Origin: Luteibaculum oceani
GTDB lineage: Bacteria > Bacteroidota > Bacteroidia > Flavobacteriales_D > Luteibaculaceae
Reading direction: 5' to 3'
Assembly: GCF_007995015.1 (NCBI RefSeq)
Contig: NZ_VORB01000003.1
Location: forward strand, 62,001 to 126,000
DNA: 64,000 nt
This document shows, piece by piece, positions 26,491-34,761 of this stretch. A program made the translations under genes and the position numbers. Numbering within the stretch: the stretch's first letter is position 1; each line of letters begins with the position of its first letter. Below the pieces are notes generated by a model. The model did no database searches, was not told the DNA's origin, and was given only the letters and a program-made list of their open reading frames with translations.

Positions 26491-29400
26491 ATGAAGCAGC
26501 GAGCTAGTTTTTTAAGAGCACTTACATTATTAATTTTCACATTATACTCATTTGCAACCTACGCCCAGTCCGACAGAATTTATGTGTACGGAACGGTTAA
26601 AGATGAGCGTAGTAGCAAAAAATTAACTGATGTAAAGGTTATTTTGGTAGAGGATGGTAATACCAAAACCACCTACGTTACCACCCTAAATGGAAAATTT
26701 GAGTTAGATCTTGATTTCGATCACGATTACGATATCCGCTTTGTAAAAGATGGATATGTAGCAAAATTCATCAATATCAATACCAAGAATGTTCCTGACG
26801 AAAATAAAGTGGGAGGTTTTGGCTTTGACCTTGACATGTCGCTTTTTGAAGAAATCGACGGAATAAACTTTGACATTCTTAAAAAACCGATTGGTAAAGC
26901 AAGTTTTGTTCCTGCTGCGGGTGAGCTCGGCTTTGATTTTGAATACACACGTAGTATTCAAGCCGAAATTGCGAGACTTAAACGCGAATTAGAAAAACGC
27001 TATAAAGAGGAAGAGGAGCGCTTAAGAAGAGAGCAAGAGGAAGCGGAAAGACAAAGAAAAATACTTGAACAATTTGACCAACTGGTTATTCAGGGTGATC
27101 AAGAATATGCAAATGCTGCATACATGAATGCTGTTTTTAAATACAGCGATGCGCTTGATTTATACAATCAAAACTCCAGCTTTATTACTGGAGGACAAAT
27201 TGTAGAACAAAAACTAGCCAAGGCAAAGGCGGCTTTAGAAGAGCAGCAAAAACAGGCAGAACTCGAGCAGAATTATAAAAAGCTCATTTCTGAAGCCGAC
27301 GACTTAGTAGCACAAGAAAAATGGCAAGAAGCAAAGAATAAATATGAAAGTGCTCTTGCGTTAAAGCCACAAGAGGCATACCCTCAACAACAGATAAATA
27401 GTTTAAACAGAAAGCTAGAAGACCTTAAAAAACAAAAGGAACTTGAGGAAAACTATAAAAAGTTAGTCGCGGAGGGAGATCAGTTATTCCAAGGTGAAAA
27501 ATTTACAGAAGCCATTGCTAAATACGAGGGAGCTCTAAAACTTAAGCCCCAGGAATCTTATCCAGCTAACCAAATTAATGCTGCCCAAGCTGCCTTAAGC
27601 AAACTTGAAGAACAGCGAAAAATTCAAGAGCAATACGATAACCTTATTGCCTCTGCTGATAATTCTTTTAACAACAAGAAATACGAAGATGCCATAGGAT
27701 TGTACACCGAAGCATTGAAATTAAAATCTCAGGAAGCGTACCCAAAAGATCAAATTGAAAAAGCTAGAGCTGCTCTCCAGCAACTAGAGGACCAAGCTAA
27801 ACTCAATGAGAAATACGACAAATTTGTTCAAGCCGGGGATAAAGCCTTTGGAAGCGAACAATTCGAAGAGGCTATTGCACAATTCACTTCTGCATCCGAA
27901 TTAAAACCGGAGGAGCAGTATCCTAAAGAGCAAATTGCTGCAGCGAAAAAAGCTATAGCAGACAGAAAAGCTCAGGAAGAGCTTAATAAAAAATACAACG
28001 ACCTAATTGTTGACGGTGACGCAAACATTAAAGCAGAGAAATACAACGAAGCAATTGCTTCGTACACCGAAGCCTTAAAAGTTAAGCCAAACGAACAATA
28101 TCCAAAGGATCAAATTGCCGCAGCAAAAGAAGCAATTGCACAAAAAGAAGCTCAGCAGGCTGCTGAAGAAAAATACAATGCGTTGATTGCAAGTGCCGAT
28201 CAAAAATTTGGCGAGCAGAATTATCAAGCTGCAATTACCGATTATAGTGCGGCCCTAGCGATAAAAGGCAACGAACAATATCCTTCAGAGCAGATCGCAA
28301 AAGCGGAGAAAGCCTTGGCTGATGCAAAAGCTAAAGACGAAAACTATCAGAAGTTGATTACCCAAGCGGATGTAGAGTTTAATCAGGCTAAGTTCGAACA
28401 AGCTATAGCAAGCTACGAAAAGGCTTTGGGTATAAAACCTAATGAGCAGTATCCTAAAGATCAAATCACTAAGGCCAAGGCTGAGTTAGAAGCCATCAAA
28501 CAACAAGAAAAGCTTGATGACGCTTACCAAAACGCGTTGGCAGCGGCAGATAAAAGCTTTGGAGATGAAAAATATCAAGAGGCTATTGCAAATTATAACA
28601 AAGCGCTGGGCATTAAACCCGATGAGCAATATCCAAAAGACCAAATAGCTCTTGCAAATGGAAAAATTAAGGAAGCACAAGAAAAACAGGCGCTGCTTAA
28701 CCAGTACCAAGAAATAATTGCAGCGGCAGATCAAGCTTTTACGGCTAAAGAATACAATGCCGCAATTGCTAAGTATCAAGAAGCTCTTCAGCTTAATCCA
28801 AATGAGCAATATCCTAAAGACCAAATAGGAAAAGCGCAGGCGGCCCTAGATGCTCTTGAAAAGCAAAAGGAACAAGAGGCTTTATACAACAAATTGGTTG
28901 CAGAGGGAGATGAGGCGATGGGCAATAAGGCTTATGATAACGCCATTGCAAAATTCCAGGAAGCGCTTGGTATTAAGCCCAATGAAACCTACCCAAAAGA
29001 TAAAATTGCAGAGGCCAACAAGCTAAAAGCCGAGGCTCAAAAAGCACAAGAACTCGAGGCTAATTATCAAAAGTTAATTGCACAGGCAGATACTGAGTTT
29101 AAAGGCAAGCGTTATAATGAAGCCATTAACACGTATAACAATGCCTTAGGGATTAAACCCAACGAACAGTATCCAAAAGATCAAATTAAAAAGGCAGAGG
29201 CCGCTCTTGATGAACTTGCAAAACGTCAGGAATTAGAGCAGGAGTACCAAGGCTTAATTTCGGAAGCAGACGGATTTTTTGATGACAAAAAATACAGCGA
29301 AGCAATTTCTAAATACGAAGCTGCAATGCAGCTTAAGCCTCAGGAACAATATCCTAAGCAACAAATTGAAAAAGCCAACGAAGCCTTAGACGCAATTGCG

Positions 29401-30510
29401 AGAGCTAAGGAAAGAACCGAAAAATACAACCAGCTTATAGTTGCTGCTGATCAAAAGTTTGATAACGGCAGCTTTGAGGAAGCCGTTGCAGATTATCAAA
29501 AGGCGTTGCAAATAAAACCAGATGAGCAGTACCCAAAGGATCAAATTGCTGCTGCTCAAAAAGAAATAGAGGCTAAGCTTGCCGCTAAAGAGCTTGAACA
29601 ACAGTACGCTACGCTTCTTCAGAAGGGTGATGTTAAATTGGACAGCAACAGATTTGATGAGGCTATTTCGAATTACCAAAAGGCCCTTACGTTGAAGCCT
29701 GGAGAAAAATATCCAAAGGACCAAATTGCCGCAGCTCAAAAAGCTAAAGTGGTGTTTGAAAAGCAGCAAGAACTTAGAAAGCAGTACCAAGGATTTATTT
29801 CTGAGGGTGATGCTAATATGAAAAAGGAGAAATACCAACAGGCTATAGCGAATTACCAAGATGCTTTAACCCTGATTCCAGGTGAACAATATCCTAAAGA
29901 CCAGATTGCGAAAGCTAAAAAGGCCCTAGAGGATATAAAACTTGCTTATGAAGAAGCAGTAAAAGCTGGCGACTCGAAAATGCAAGCAGACGATTGGGAG
30001 AATGCGATTAAAGATTATGAAAAGGCTTTGACTATCTACCCTAACGAGCAGTACCCAAAGGACCAAATTGCAAAGGCCAATATACTGATAGAGAAATCCA
30101 AAGAACCAAAAGTTGTGGCTTTCCAGGACATTACAAAGTTTGGAGAGGTGAACAAAGACAGTATCAAAGCGGAAGCAGCCAAGGAACTAGCTGCTAAAGA
30201 AAAGGAAGCGCCAAAAGAAGAGGTTAATCCAGAACCTAAGGTTATGTATAAAACCACCTCTACCGGTGATGAAAATGACTTTAGAAAACTCTTGGGAGAT
30301 AATTACCCCGAAGGGATTACAAGAGAAAAATATAAGGATGTAGGTAAAGACATCTTCAGAATTATATACGTGGAAGGTGGATTTGGAGATGAATTATTAA
30401 GAATTGTGGCGCGCTTTGGTACCTTCTACTTTAAAAACGGATCAAGTATTTCGTCGCAAGAATATAACTCATTTTTAGATAAAATTGGGGCAAGCGCCAG
30501 TAACAACTAG
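26491..30510 (+). CDS. Exported tandem TPR-like repeat protein (17 units) with carboxypeptidase-regulatory-like N-terminus
   Basis: 1339 residues. Signal peptide (cleavage after YAQ at about residue 26); a beta-sandwich of carboxypeptidase regulatory type with YVYGTVKDERSSKKLTDVKV (residues 31-50); a Glu/Arg-rich coiled coil around 155-195. Then come 17 units of about 60 residues, each of the form 'Y..LI..AD..F....Y..AI..Y..AL.IKPNEQYPKDQI'; the first unit is degenerate. A 90-residue C-terminal domain follows (EGITREKYKDVGKDIFRIIY). Motif and helix pairs resemble TPR repeats, so a peptide- or protein-binding scaffold in the periplasm or on the outer membrane is likely. No T9SS tail is seen. 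Confidence 0.82.
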   Translation: MKQRASFLRALTLLIFTLYSFATYAQSDRIYVYGTVKDERSSKKLTDVKVILVEDGNTKTTYVTTLNGKFELDLDFDHDYDIRFVKDGYVAKFININTKNVPDENKVGGFGFDLDMSLFEEIDGINFDILKKPIGKASFVPAAGELGFDFEYTRSIQAEIARLKRELEKRYKEEEERLRREQEEAERQRKILEQFDQLVIQGDQEYANAAYMNAVFKYSDALDLYNQNSSFITGGQIVEQKLAKAKAALEEQQKQAELEQNYKKLISEADDLVAQEKWQEAKNKYESALALKPQEAYPQQQINSLNRKLEDLKKQKELEENYKKLVAEGDQLFQGEKFTEAIAKYEGALKLKPQESYPANQINAAQAALSKLEEQRKIQEQYDNLIASADNSFNNKKYEDAIGLYTEALKLKSQEAYPKDQIEKARAALQQLEDQAKLNEKYDKFVQAGDKAFGSEQFEEAIAQFTSASELKPEEQYPKEQIAAAKKAIADRKAQEELNKKYNDLIVDGDANIKAEKYNEAIASYTEALKVKPNEQYPKDQIAAAKEAIAQKEAQQAAEEKYNALIASADQKFGEQNYQAAITDYSAALAIKGNEQYPSEQIAKAEKALADAKAKDENYQKLITQADVEFNQAKFEQAIASYEKALGIKPNEQYPKDQITKAKAELEAIKQQEKLDDAYQNALAAADKSFGDEKYQEAIANYNKALGIKPDEQYPKDQIALANGKIKEAQEKQALLNQYQEIIAAADQAFTAKEYNAAIAKYQEALQLNPNEQYPKDQIGKAQAALDALEKQKEQEALYNKLVAEGDEAMGNKAYDNAIAKFQEALGIKPNETYPKDKIAEANKLKAEAQKAQELEANYQKLIAQADTEFKGKRYNEAINTYNNALGIKPNEQYPKDQIKKAEAALDELAKRQELEQEYQGLISEADGFFDDKKYSEAISKYEAAMQLKPQEQYPKQQIEKANEALDAIARAKERTEKYNQLIVAADQKFDNGSFEEAVADYQKALQIKPDEQYPKDQIAAAQKEIEAKLAAKELEQQYATLLQKGDVKLDSNRFDEAISNYQKALTLKPGEKYPKDQIAAAQKAKVVFEKQQELRKQYQGFISEGDANMKKEKYQQAIANYQDALTLIPGEQYPKDQIAKAKKALEDIKLAYEEAVKAGDSKMQADDWENAIKDYEKALTIYPNEQYPKDQIAKANILIEKSKEPKVVAFQDITKFGEVNKDSIKAEAAKELAAKEKEAPKEEVNPEPKVMYKTTSTGDENDFRKLLGDNYPEGITREKYKDVGKDIFRIIYVEGGFGDELLRIVARFGTFYFKNGSSISSQEYNSFLDKIGASASNN
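27061..30108 (+). repeat. In-frame tandem repeat, about 17 units of about 180 bp
   Basis: The block codes for units of about 60 residues, 16 of them containing a 'YP.(D/E/Q)QI' motif after 'KP.E'. Units differ by many third-position and some amino-acid changes, so they are old copies. Close similarity of neighbouring units makes copy-number change by recombination likely. The long minus-strand frames inside this block are by-products of the repeat. Confidence 0.9.
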
Positions 30511-30514
30511 AACT

Positions 30515-30727
30515 ATGAAAAAAGCACTTTCTTACATGTTAGCAGGTATGGTATTTATATTTACCGTAATTGCAATTCTTTCTATTTGGGAGGTAATTAC
30601 CATAGAAGATGTTCTTTGGAAATCTCTTAAAACCCTGTTAGTCTTATTTGTAGCTTCGGCAATTGTGACCTTTATTCTACAGGTAACTACAGACGATAAA
30701 GAAAAAAATTCAGGACAAAGCATTTAA
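30515..30727 (+). CDS. Small two-helix membrane protein
   Basis: 70 residues from ATG 30515, four bases after the repeat protein stop. Two membrane helices (about residues 4-24 and 36-60) with a short loop, then a charged tail TDDKEKNSGQSI. I do not recognise a family. Its position suggests it is co-transcribed with the repeat protein. No signal peptide is cut; a plain inner-membrane protein. Confidence 0.65.
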   Translation: MKKALSYMLAGMVFIFTVIAILSIWEVITIEDVLWKSLKTLLVLFVASAIVTFILQVTTDDKEKNSGQSI

Positions 30728-30752
30728 GGGTTTTCTCAGTTAAGAAAACTGT

Positions 30753-30760
30753 TATATTTG
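30753..30760 (+). promoter_or_regulatory. -7 box of tRNA-Gly promoter
   Basis: TATATTTG followed by C, eight bases before the first base of the tRNA, a spacing that fits a start at or near the mature 5' end. No TTG at normal distance. Confidence 0.65.
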
Positions 30761-30768
30761 CACCGTCT

Positions 30769-30841
30769 GCGGGAGTAGCTCAGTTGGTAGAGCATTAGCC
30801 TTCCAAGCTAAATGTCGCGAGTTCGAACCTCGTCTCCCGCT
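30769..30841 (+). tRNA. tRNA-Gly, anticodon UCC
   Basis: Cloverleaf read by eye: acceptor GCGGGAG pairs with CTCCCGC (30834-30840); D-arm GCTCAGTTGGTAGAGC; anticodon stem TTAGC/GCTAA with loop CTTCCAA giving UCC; T-arm with GTTCGAA. The discriminator base is T at 30841. CCA is not encoded. Confidence 0.97.
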
Positions 30842-30845
30842 CAAG

Positions 30846-30877
30846 AAAATCCACCCAAATCGGGTGGATTTTTTTTG
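30846..30877 (+). terminator. Terminator after tRNA-Gly
   Basis: AATCCACCC, a short AAATC loop, GGGTGGATT and a run of eight T, directly after the tRNA. Confidence 0.92.
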
Positions 30878-30933
30878 CCCATTAACTTTCAAAACAAGTC
30901 TTTCCACTTTTTCCTTTTTTATCCCTTATTCCG

Positions 30934-30948
30934 TTTTCAAATTGAAAA
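30934..30948. promoter_or_regulatory. 15-base palindrome upstream of small envelope operon
   Basis: TTTTCAAATTGAAAA is a perfect palindrome apart from its central base. A looser copy follows (TTTCAAATCGAAA, 30953-30965). It sits 117 bases before the first gene of the three-gene operon and could be an operator. No protein binding is known. Confidence 0.4.
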
Positions 30949-31064
30949 TTTCTTTCAAATCGAAAATAAATAAAGGCCCCTATTTCATTTTTAACCCCTG
31001 TATTTCAGTTAGTTACGATTTTACGGCATAGCATTTGGTCTCCACATGGCAAAAATCCAATACC

Positions 31065-31412
31065 ATGAAACTTACAAATAAAATAGTTGCCCTAGGAGGT
31101 TTAGGCCTTTGTTTAATTATGGTGTCTTGCCAGGAACAAACGCCCAAAGAAAAAGTAAAAGAACAATACCAGGAAACAGTAGAAAACACTTCTGATTTCT
31201 TAGAAGACAGAAAGGATGACTTAGAAGATCAGGTGGAGCTTTTAAAAGACAAACTGGATCAGGATAAGTCGCTAGCCGAAGAAAAATGGGACAAGGTAAA
31301 ACGCGAATTGGAAGTTATCTACGAGGATATCGAAGATGCCACTGAAGAGCAAATTGAAGCTCTTGAACAAAGAGTAGAAGAACTAGAAGATCAAATAAAC
31401 CAAAAATCATAA
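31065..31412 (+). CDS. Coiled-coil lipoprotein
   Basis: 115 residues from ATG 31065 (an upstream in-frame TTG at 31035 has no signal-peptide logic). A signal peptide with MVSC gives a lipid-anchored Cys at about residue 22. The rest is one long charged helix with heptads (LEDRKDDLEDQVELLKDKL, EQIEALEQRVEELEDQI), so a coiled coil. Function unknown; such small helical lipoproteins often span to or stiffen the cell wall. First gene of an operon with two further small envelope proteins, three bases apart from the next. Confidence 0.7.
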   Translation: MKLTNKIVALGGLGLCLIMVSCQEQTPKEKVKEQYQETVENTSDFLEDRKDDLEDQVELLKDKLDQDKSLAEEKWDKVKRELEVIYEDIEDATEEQIEALEQRVEELEDQINQKS

Positions 31413-31415
31413 GTC

Positions 31416-31841
31416 ATGAAAACCCTCAATAAAAACTTAATATATCTATTGGCATTTACCCTTTTTGCGGTGAGTTGCTCCAAATACGAAGACGGTCCGG
31501 TTGTTAGTCTAATCCCCAAGAAAGACAGGATAACCAACTACTGGAAAGTAGAAAAAGCCTATGAAGACGGGAATGATGTAACAAGCTCTTACGAGCAATA
31601 CGAGCTGGAGCTTCGCAACGATAACAGCGCAACTTTACAAGCTAGATATAGCGGTAACGCCGGAACCATAATCTTTGAAACCGATGGAACATGGGAATTT
31701 CAGAATGGGAAATCGGACCTGAAATTAGATTATGAAAACGACGAAGCAGATGAAACCTACATTATTCTACGATTGACGCAAGAAGAGCTTTGGCTTTTAA
31801 GCAAAGGTGATGATGTAGAGCTTAGACTTGAACCCAAGTAA
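31416..31841 (+). CDS. Lipocalin-like lipoprotein
   Basis: 141 residues. Signal peptide with AVSC, lipid on Cys21. KKDRITNYWKVEKAYEDGNDVT, then antiparallel strands such as YELELRNDNSATL, GTWEFQNGKSDLKL and LRLTQEELWLLSK, match the small lipocalin-like domain proteins common in Bacteroidota lipoproteins. Likely faces the periplasm or surface; ligand unknown. Middle gene of the operon. Confidence 0.75.
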   Translation: MKTLNKNLIYLLAFTLFAVSCSKYEDGPVVSLIPKKDRITNYWKVEKAYEDGNDVTSSYEQYELELRNDNSATLQARYSGNAGTIIFETDGTWEFQNGKSDLKLDYENDEADETYIILRLTQEELWLLSKGDDVELRLEPK

Positions 31842-31860
31842 TAACTAAAATCCAAACAAT

Positions 31861-32013
31861 ATGAACTCGCTATTATATGTATTGTCTGTCATATTGGTCA
31901 TAGGATGGTTAGTCGGATTTTTCGCCCTTAGTCTCGGAGGATTAATTCACATACTACTCGTTATGGCCTTGGTAGCCATATTATTAAGACTTATCCGAGG
32001 AAGATCGGTATAA
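31861..32013 (+). CDS. lmo0937-family small membrane protein
   Basis: 50 residues, ATG 31861 to TAA 32011-32013. Two membrane helices, LLYVLSVILVIGWLVGFFAL and GGLIHILLVMALVAILLRLI, joined by SLGG, then RGRSV. This matches the lmo0937 family (DUF5670): a short protein with 'W-x-x-G' in helix 1 and 'GGxIHxLLV' in helix 2. The family is often stress-induced; its role is unknown. It lies 19 bases after the lipocalin-like gene and before the shared terminator. Confidence 0.85.
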   Translation: MNSLLYVLSVILVIGWLVGFFALSLGGLIHILLVMALVAILLRLIRGRSV

Positions 32014-32016
32014 AAT

Positions 32017-32053
32017 AAAAGGGCCGCTATTAACTAAGCGGCCCTTTTTTTAT
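32017..32053. terminator. Bidirectional terminator between the small envelope operon and esterase gene
   Basis: AAAGGGCCGCT, a short loop, AGCGGCCCTTTTTTT. It ends the plus-strand operon, and reaches into the stop codon of the convergent esterase gene (32050). Confidence 0.9.
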
Positions 32054-33417
32054 TTAATGGCTTTTATTCTGTGGAGTTCTCCAGAACTCGTTTTTAGGAG
32101 GATTAAATAATTACCCGGTTTAAGCTTTTCGGTATCGATTGAATTTCCAGTTATTAAATCCAGAGATATTTTTCTTCCAAGCATATCCATGGCCCAGACT
32201 TCATCAACCTTTACATTACCTGGCAAGTTAAATTGGGTTTCATCTCCCATTGGAACGGGATACAAGGCAATGCTTGATTTTTGATACTCTTCCCCTAAAG
32301 AACTGGTCTTGCATGGGTAGAAATCTCCATTGTTATAGTCACATGGTCTCTCGTTTTCCTCAAGACCTGGTACGGTACTTCCACCTAGAAAATCTTGATA
32401 AATATGCTTAACAGTAAAAGACATTATGGTATCTAGATAGGCCTTAGCCGTATCGTTTTCCTTATATCCTAAATGTGGGGAGTGCCCAGCTCCATACCAT
32501 GTGTACAATCTAGAAGTATACCCCATTGTATCAGCATGCCAATCCATATCGTAACTTCCTTGAACACCAATTAGAGGAACCGGTGGATCTTTTGGCAACT
32601 CGGTTTGCACATCAGCCACGTTTATAACTCTCGTTCCGTATGGTACGGTAGAATCGGCAGTACCATGCAATGAAATTAACGGTACGGAAGAAGAATAAGC
32701 ATCATCCATCCACTTTACCGTTTTGGTAGCACCATTTATGTTAATGATTCCCTGAATTTTTGAAGATTCCTCAATCGTATTGGTCAGCCCCTCTAATCCA
32801 TCTAAACCAAAGCCTCGCTTTTCGTTGATGCTCAGTCTTTCATTGGTATCAAGATAATCTGGCACCTCCTCGGGTAAATTGAAGTAAGCTAGATTTAAGG
32901 CTACAAATGATCCAGCTGAGGTTCCCCCCATATATACTCTTTCCTTGTCTATACCGTAATCATTGGCTTTAGAACGTAAAAACCTAACTGCTGCACGACC
33001 GTCTTGAATGGCTCTGTAAACCGCTCGCACCGCGTTAATGGAATCAATAGGCATCTCGAATCCTAAGCGATAATTTATTGCAGCAGTAACAAATCCTCTA
33101 GCGGCAAACTCATTACAGAAATAAGTAATATCCTCATCAAGCTTGGATCCTTTAAGGAAATATCCACCGTGAACCCAAATTATTAATGGTCTTTTTGTTT
33201 CTTGATCTCCCTCAGGATAATAGATATCCATGTGTAAAGAATCTAGATTAGTTCCATGCTGATTATCCAAATTATCATAATCGTAGTTAGCCCCGTAGAA
33301 TATATTGGAGTCTACAGCGACCTTGGTAAACAGCTTATCGAAATAGCGTAGGGATTGGGCCTGAATACTAACCGAAATCAGGAAAAACAAAAGGTAAAGG
33401 GTGGTAATTTTACGCAT
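32050..33417 (-). CDS. Secreted alpha/beta-hydrolase (carboxylesterase type) with T9SS type A tail
   Basis: 455 residues from ATG 33417, which gives a clean signal peptide (to about residue 20); an in-frame upstream extension to 33486 adds only a non-signal stretch. Oxyanion motif WVHGGYF (residues 81-87) and nucleophile GGTSAGS (Ser167) are those of the BD-FAE/HSL-like carboxylesterase fold. A His candidate lies in GAGHSPHLG. The C-terminal part (IALYPVPMGDETQFNLP, then LGRKISLDL and LKPGNYLI) is a T9SS sorting tail. It likely cleaves an ester outside the cell; the natural substrate is unknown. Paralogue of the divergent gene at 33491. Confidence 0.85.
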   Translation of the reverse strand: MRKITTLYLLFFLISVSIQAQSLRYFDKLFTKVAVDSNIFYGANYDYDNLDNQHGTNLDSLHMDIYYPEGDQETKRPLIIWVHGGYFLKGSKLDEDITYFCNEFAARGFVTAAINYRLGFEMPIDSINAVRAVYRAIQDGRAAVRFLRSKANDYGIDKERVYMGGTSAGSFVALNLAYFNLPEEVPDYLDTNERLSINEKRGFGLDGLEGLTNTIEESSKIQGIININGATKTVKWMDDAYSSSVPLISLHGTADSTVPYGTRVINVADVQTELPKDPPVPLIGVQGSYDMDWHADTMGYTSRLYTWYGAGHSPHLGYKENDTAKAYLDTIMSFTVKHIYQDFLGGSTVPGLEENERPCDYNNGDFYPCKTSSLGEEYQKSSIALYPVPMGDETQFNLPGNVKVDEVWAMDMLGRKISLDLITGNSIDTEKLKPGNYLILLKTSSGELHRIKAIK

Positions 33418-33490
33418 GAGAATTATTTTAAATTGTCGTAAAGATAATTTAACAAAAGCATATTGCATTACTAATCTACACTTCAATCAA

Positions 33491-34729
33491 ATGAAAAAAC
33501 TATTTACCCTATTCCTTTTATCCATTTCCTTGGTAGGATTTGGTCAAAATTGTGATACCAAGTATCAAAACATCATTTTCGACTCAGTGGATGTCAGCAC
33601 CGTTCAGTATGGAGCTGCCATGAATGCCGATGGTGTTATGCAAGATCTCTTTATGGACATATACCAACCAAAAGGAGATACAGCAAGTAATAGACCCCTT
33701 GTTCTCTTAGCGTTTGGAGGCTCCTTTATTACGGGAACTCGAACGAGTGACGAACTTGTATATTTTGCCAACAAGCTTGCTCTACGAGGTTATGTGGTTG
33801 CTAGCATCGACTATCGCTTAGGTAAAATCACTGACCTTGGTCAAGAGCAAGGATTGGTTAAAACGGTATTTAGAGCTGTTCAAGATGGGAAAGCAGCGGT
33901 GCGTTTTTTCAGAAAAGACGCTGATACCGATAATAATTACCGCATTAATCCCGCTACGATTTTTACTGGAGGAACATCAGCTGGAGCAATCTTACAATTG
34001 CACCTAGCTTTTGTAGACGACGTAAATAAACTTCCAATGCAATGGCAAACGTGGCTTGGAGAAGTAGGTGGACTGGAAGGTAACAGTGGAAATCCTGGTT
34101 ACTGTTCCAAATCTAACGGAGTATTTAGCTTTTCTGGTGGATTTGCAGACACCAGTTGGATAGAGCCTAACGATGTACCTGTGTACTCCGTACACTCAAC
34201 CCAAGATGGTATTGTTCGTTACGACTACGGAAGACCCATTGGTGGCAACGCTCCTATTGAATTATACGGAAGCGGACTAATCACTCCTCGTTTATTAAAT
34301 ATTGGAGTTCATGCCGTTCTAGACACATACCAAGATGACACCCATCCTTCTTTCTTGGTAGAGGGAGATGCAGCGGAAACCGCACGAAGATTAGATTCTA
34401 CAGAAAAGCACTTGGTAAAATTCTTACATGACATCCTACCCTGTAACACTAACAATGTGTTAGCTACAGATCAGGAGCAATGCCAATCTTTTACCAGTGT
34501 TGAAGAGTTGGCAGTAAATAACGAATTCTATCTGTACCCAAATCCAGCAGACAACGAAATCTTTATTTCAAACCGCCTTAAGGGAGAAGCTCAGATTTTC
34601 GATCAAACAGGGAAACTTGTTAAGTCTGAAATAATAAGCACTAACAAGATTTATGTGGGCGATTTAGAAACAGGAATTTATTTTGTTGGACTGCCCAACG
34701 GCGACCGACACCGAGTGATTATCAAGTAA
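33491..34729 (+). CDS. Secreted alpha/beta-hydrolase paralogue with T9SS type A tail
   Basis: 412 residues from ATG 33491; signal peptide to about residue 19 (LVGFGQ). It runs parallel to the divergent esterase: YLDIYQP-like (FMDIYQPKG), YVVASIDYRLG, VFRAVQDGKAAVRF and GGTSAGA (Ser163). The oxyanion motif reads AFGGSF in place of the usual HGG. The tail YLYPNPADNEIFISN and DLETGIYFVGLPNG is a T9SS type A sorting domain. Probably a duplicated enzyme with changed specificity. Terminator follows. Confidence 0.82.
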   Translation: MKKLFTLFLLSISLVGFGQNCDTKYQNIIFDSVDVSTVQYGAAMNADGVMQDLFMDIYQPKGDTASNRPLVLLAFGGSFITGTRTSDELVYFANKLALRGYVVASIDYRLGKITDLGQEQGLVKTVFRAVQDGKAAVRFFRKDADTDNNYRINPATIFTGGTSAGAILQLHLAFVDDVNKLPMQWQTWLGEVGGLEGNSGNPGYCSKSNGVFSFSGGFADTSWIEPNDVPVYSVHSTQDGIVRYDYGRPIGGNAPIELYGSGLITPRLLNIGVHAVLDTYQDDTHPSFLVEGDAAETARRLDSTEKHLVKFLHDILPCNTNNVLATDQEQCQSFTSVEELAVNNEFYLYPNPADNEIFISNRLKGEAQIFDQTGKLVKSEIISTNKIYVGDLETGIYFVGLPNGDRHRVIIK

Positions 34730-34730
34730 T

Positions 34731-34759
34731 AAAAAAGGCGGCCATGGGCCGCCTTTTTT
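34731..34759. terminator. Bidirectional terminator after the esterase paralogue
   Basis: AAAGGCGGCC, ATG loop, GGCCGCCTTTTTT. It serves the plus-strand esterase and the minus-strand transglutaminase-like gene whose stop is at 34762. Confidence 0.92.
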
Positions 34760-34761
34760 GT

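Noticed and set aside
29386-29859. Long open frame on the minus strand inside the repeat protein (also 28486-28824)
   Set aside because: It arises from the repeated coding sequence on the opposite strand; the translation is hydrophobic, biased and repetitive, with no start signal or family.
33418-33490. Shared promoter in the gap between the divergent esterases
   Set aside because: Only imperfect -7-like sequences (for example TATCTTTA on the minus strand) were seen, not enough to call.
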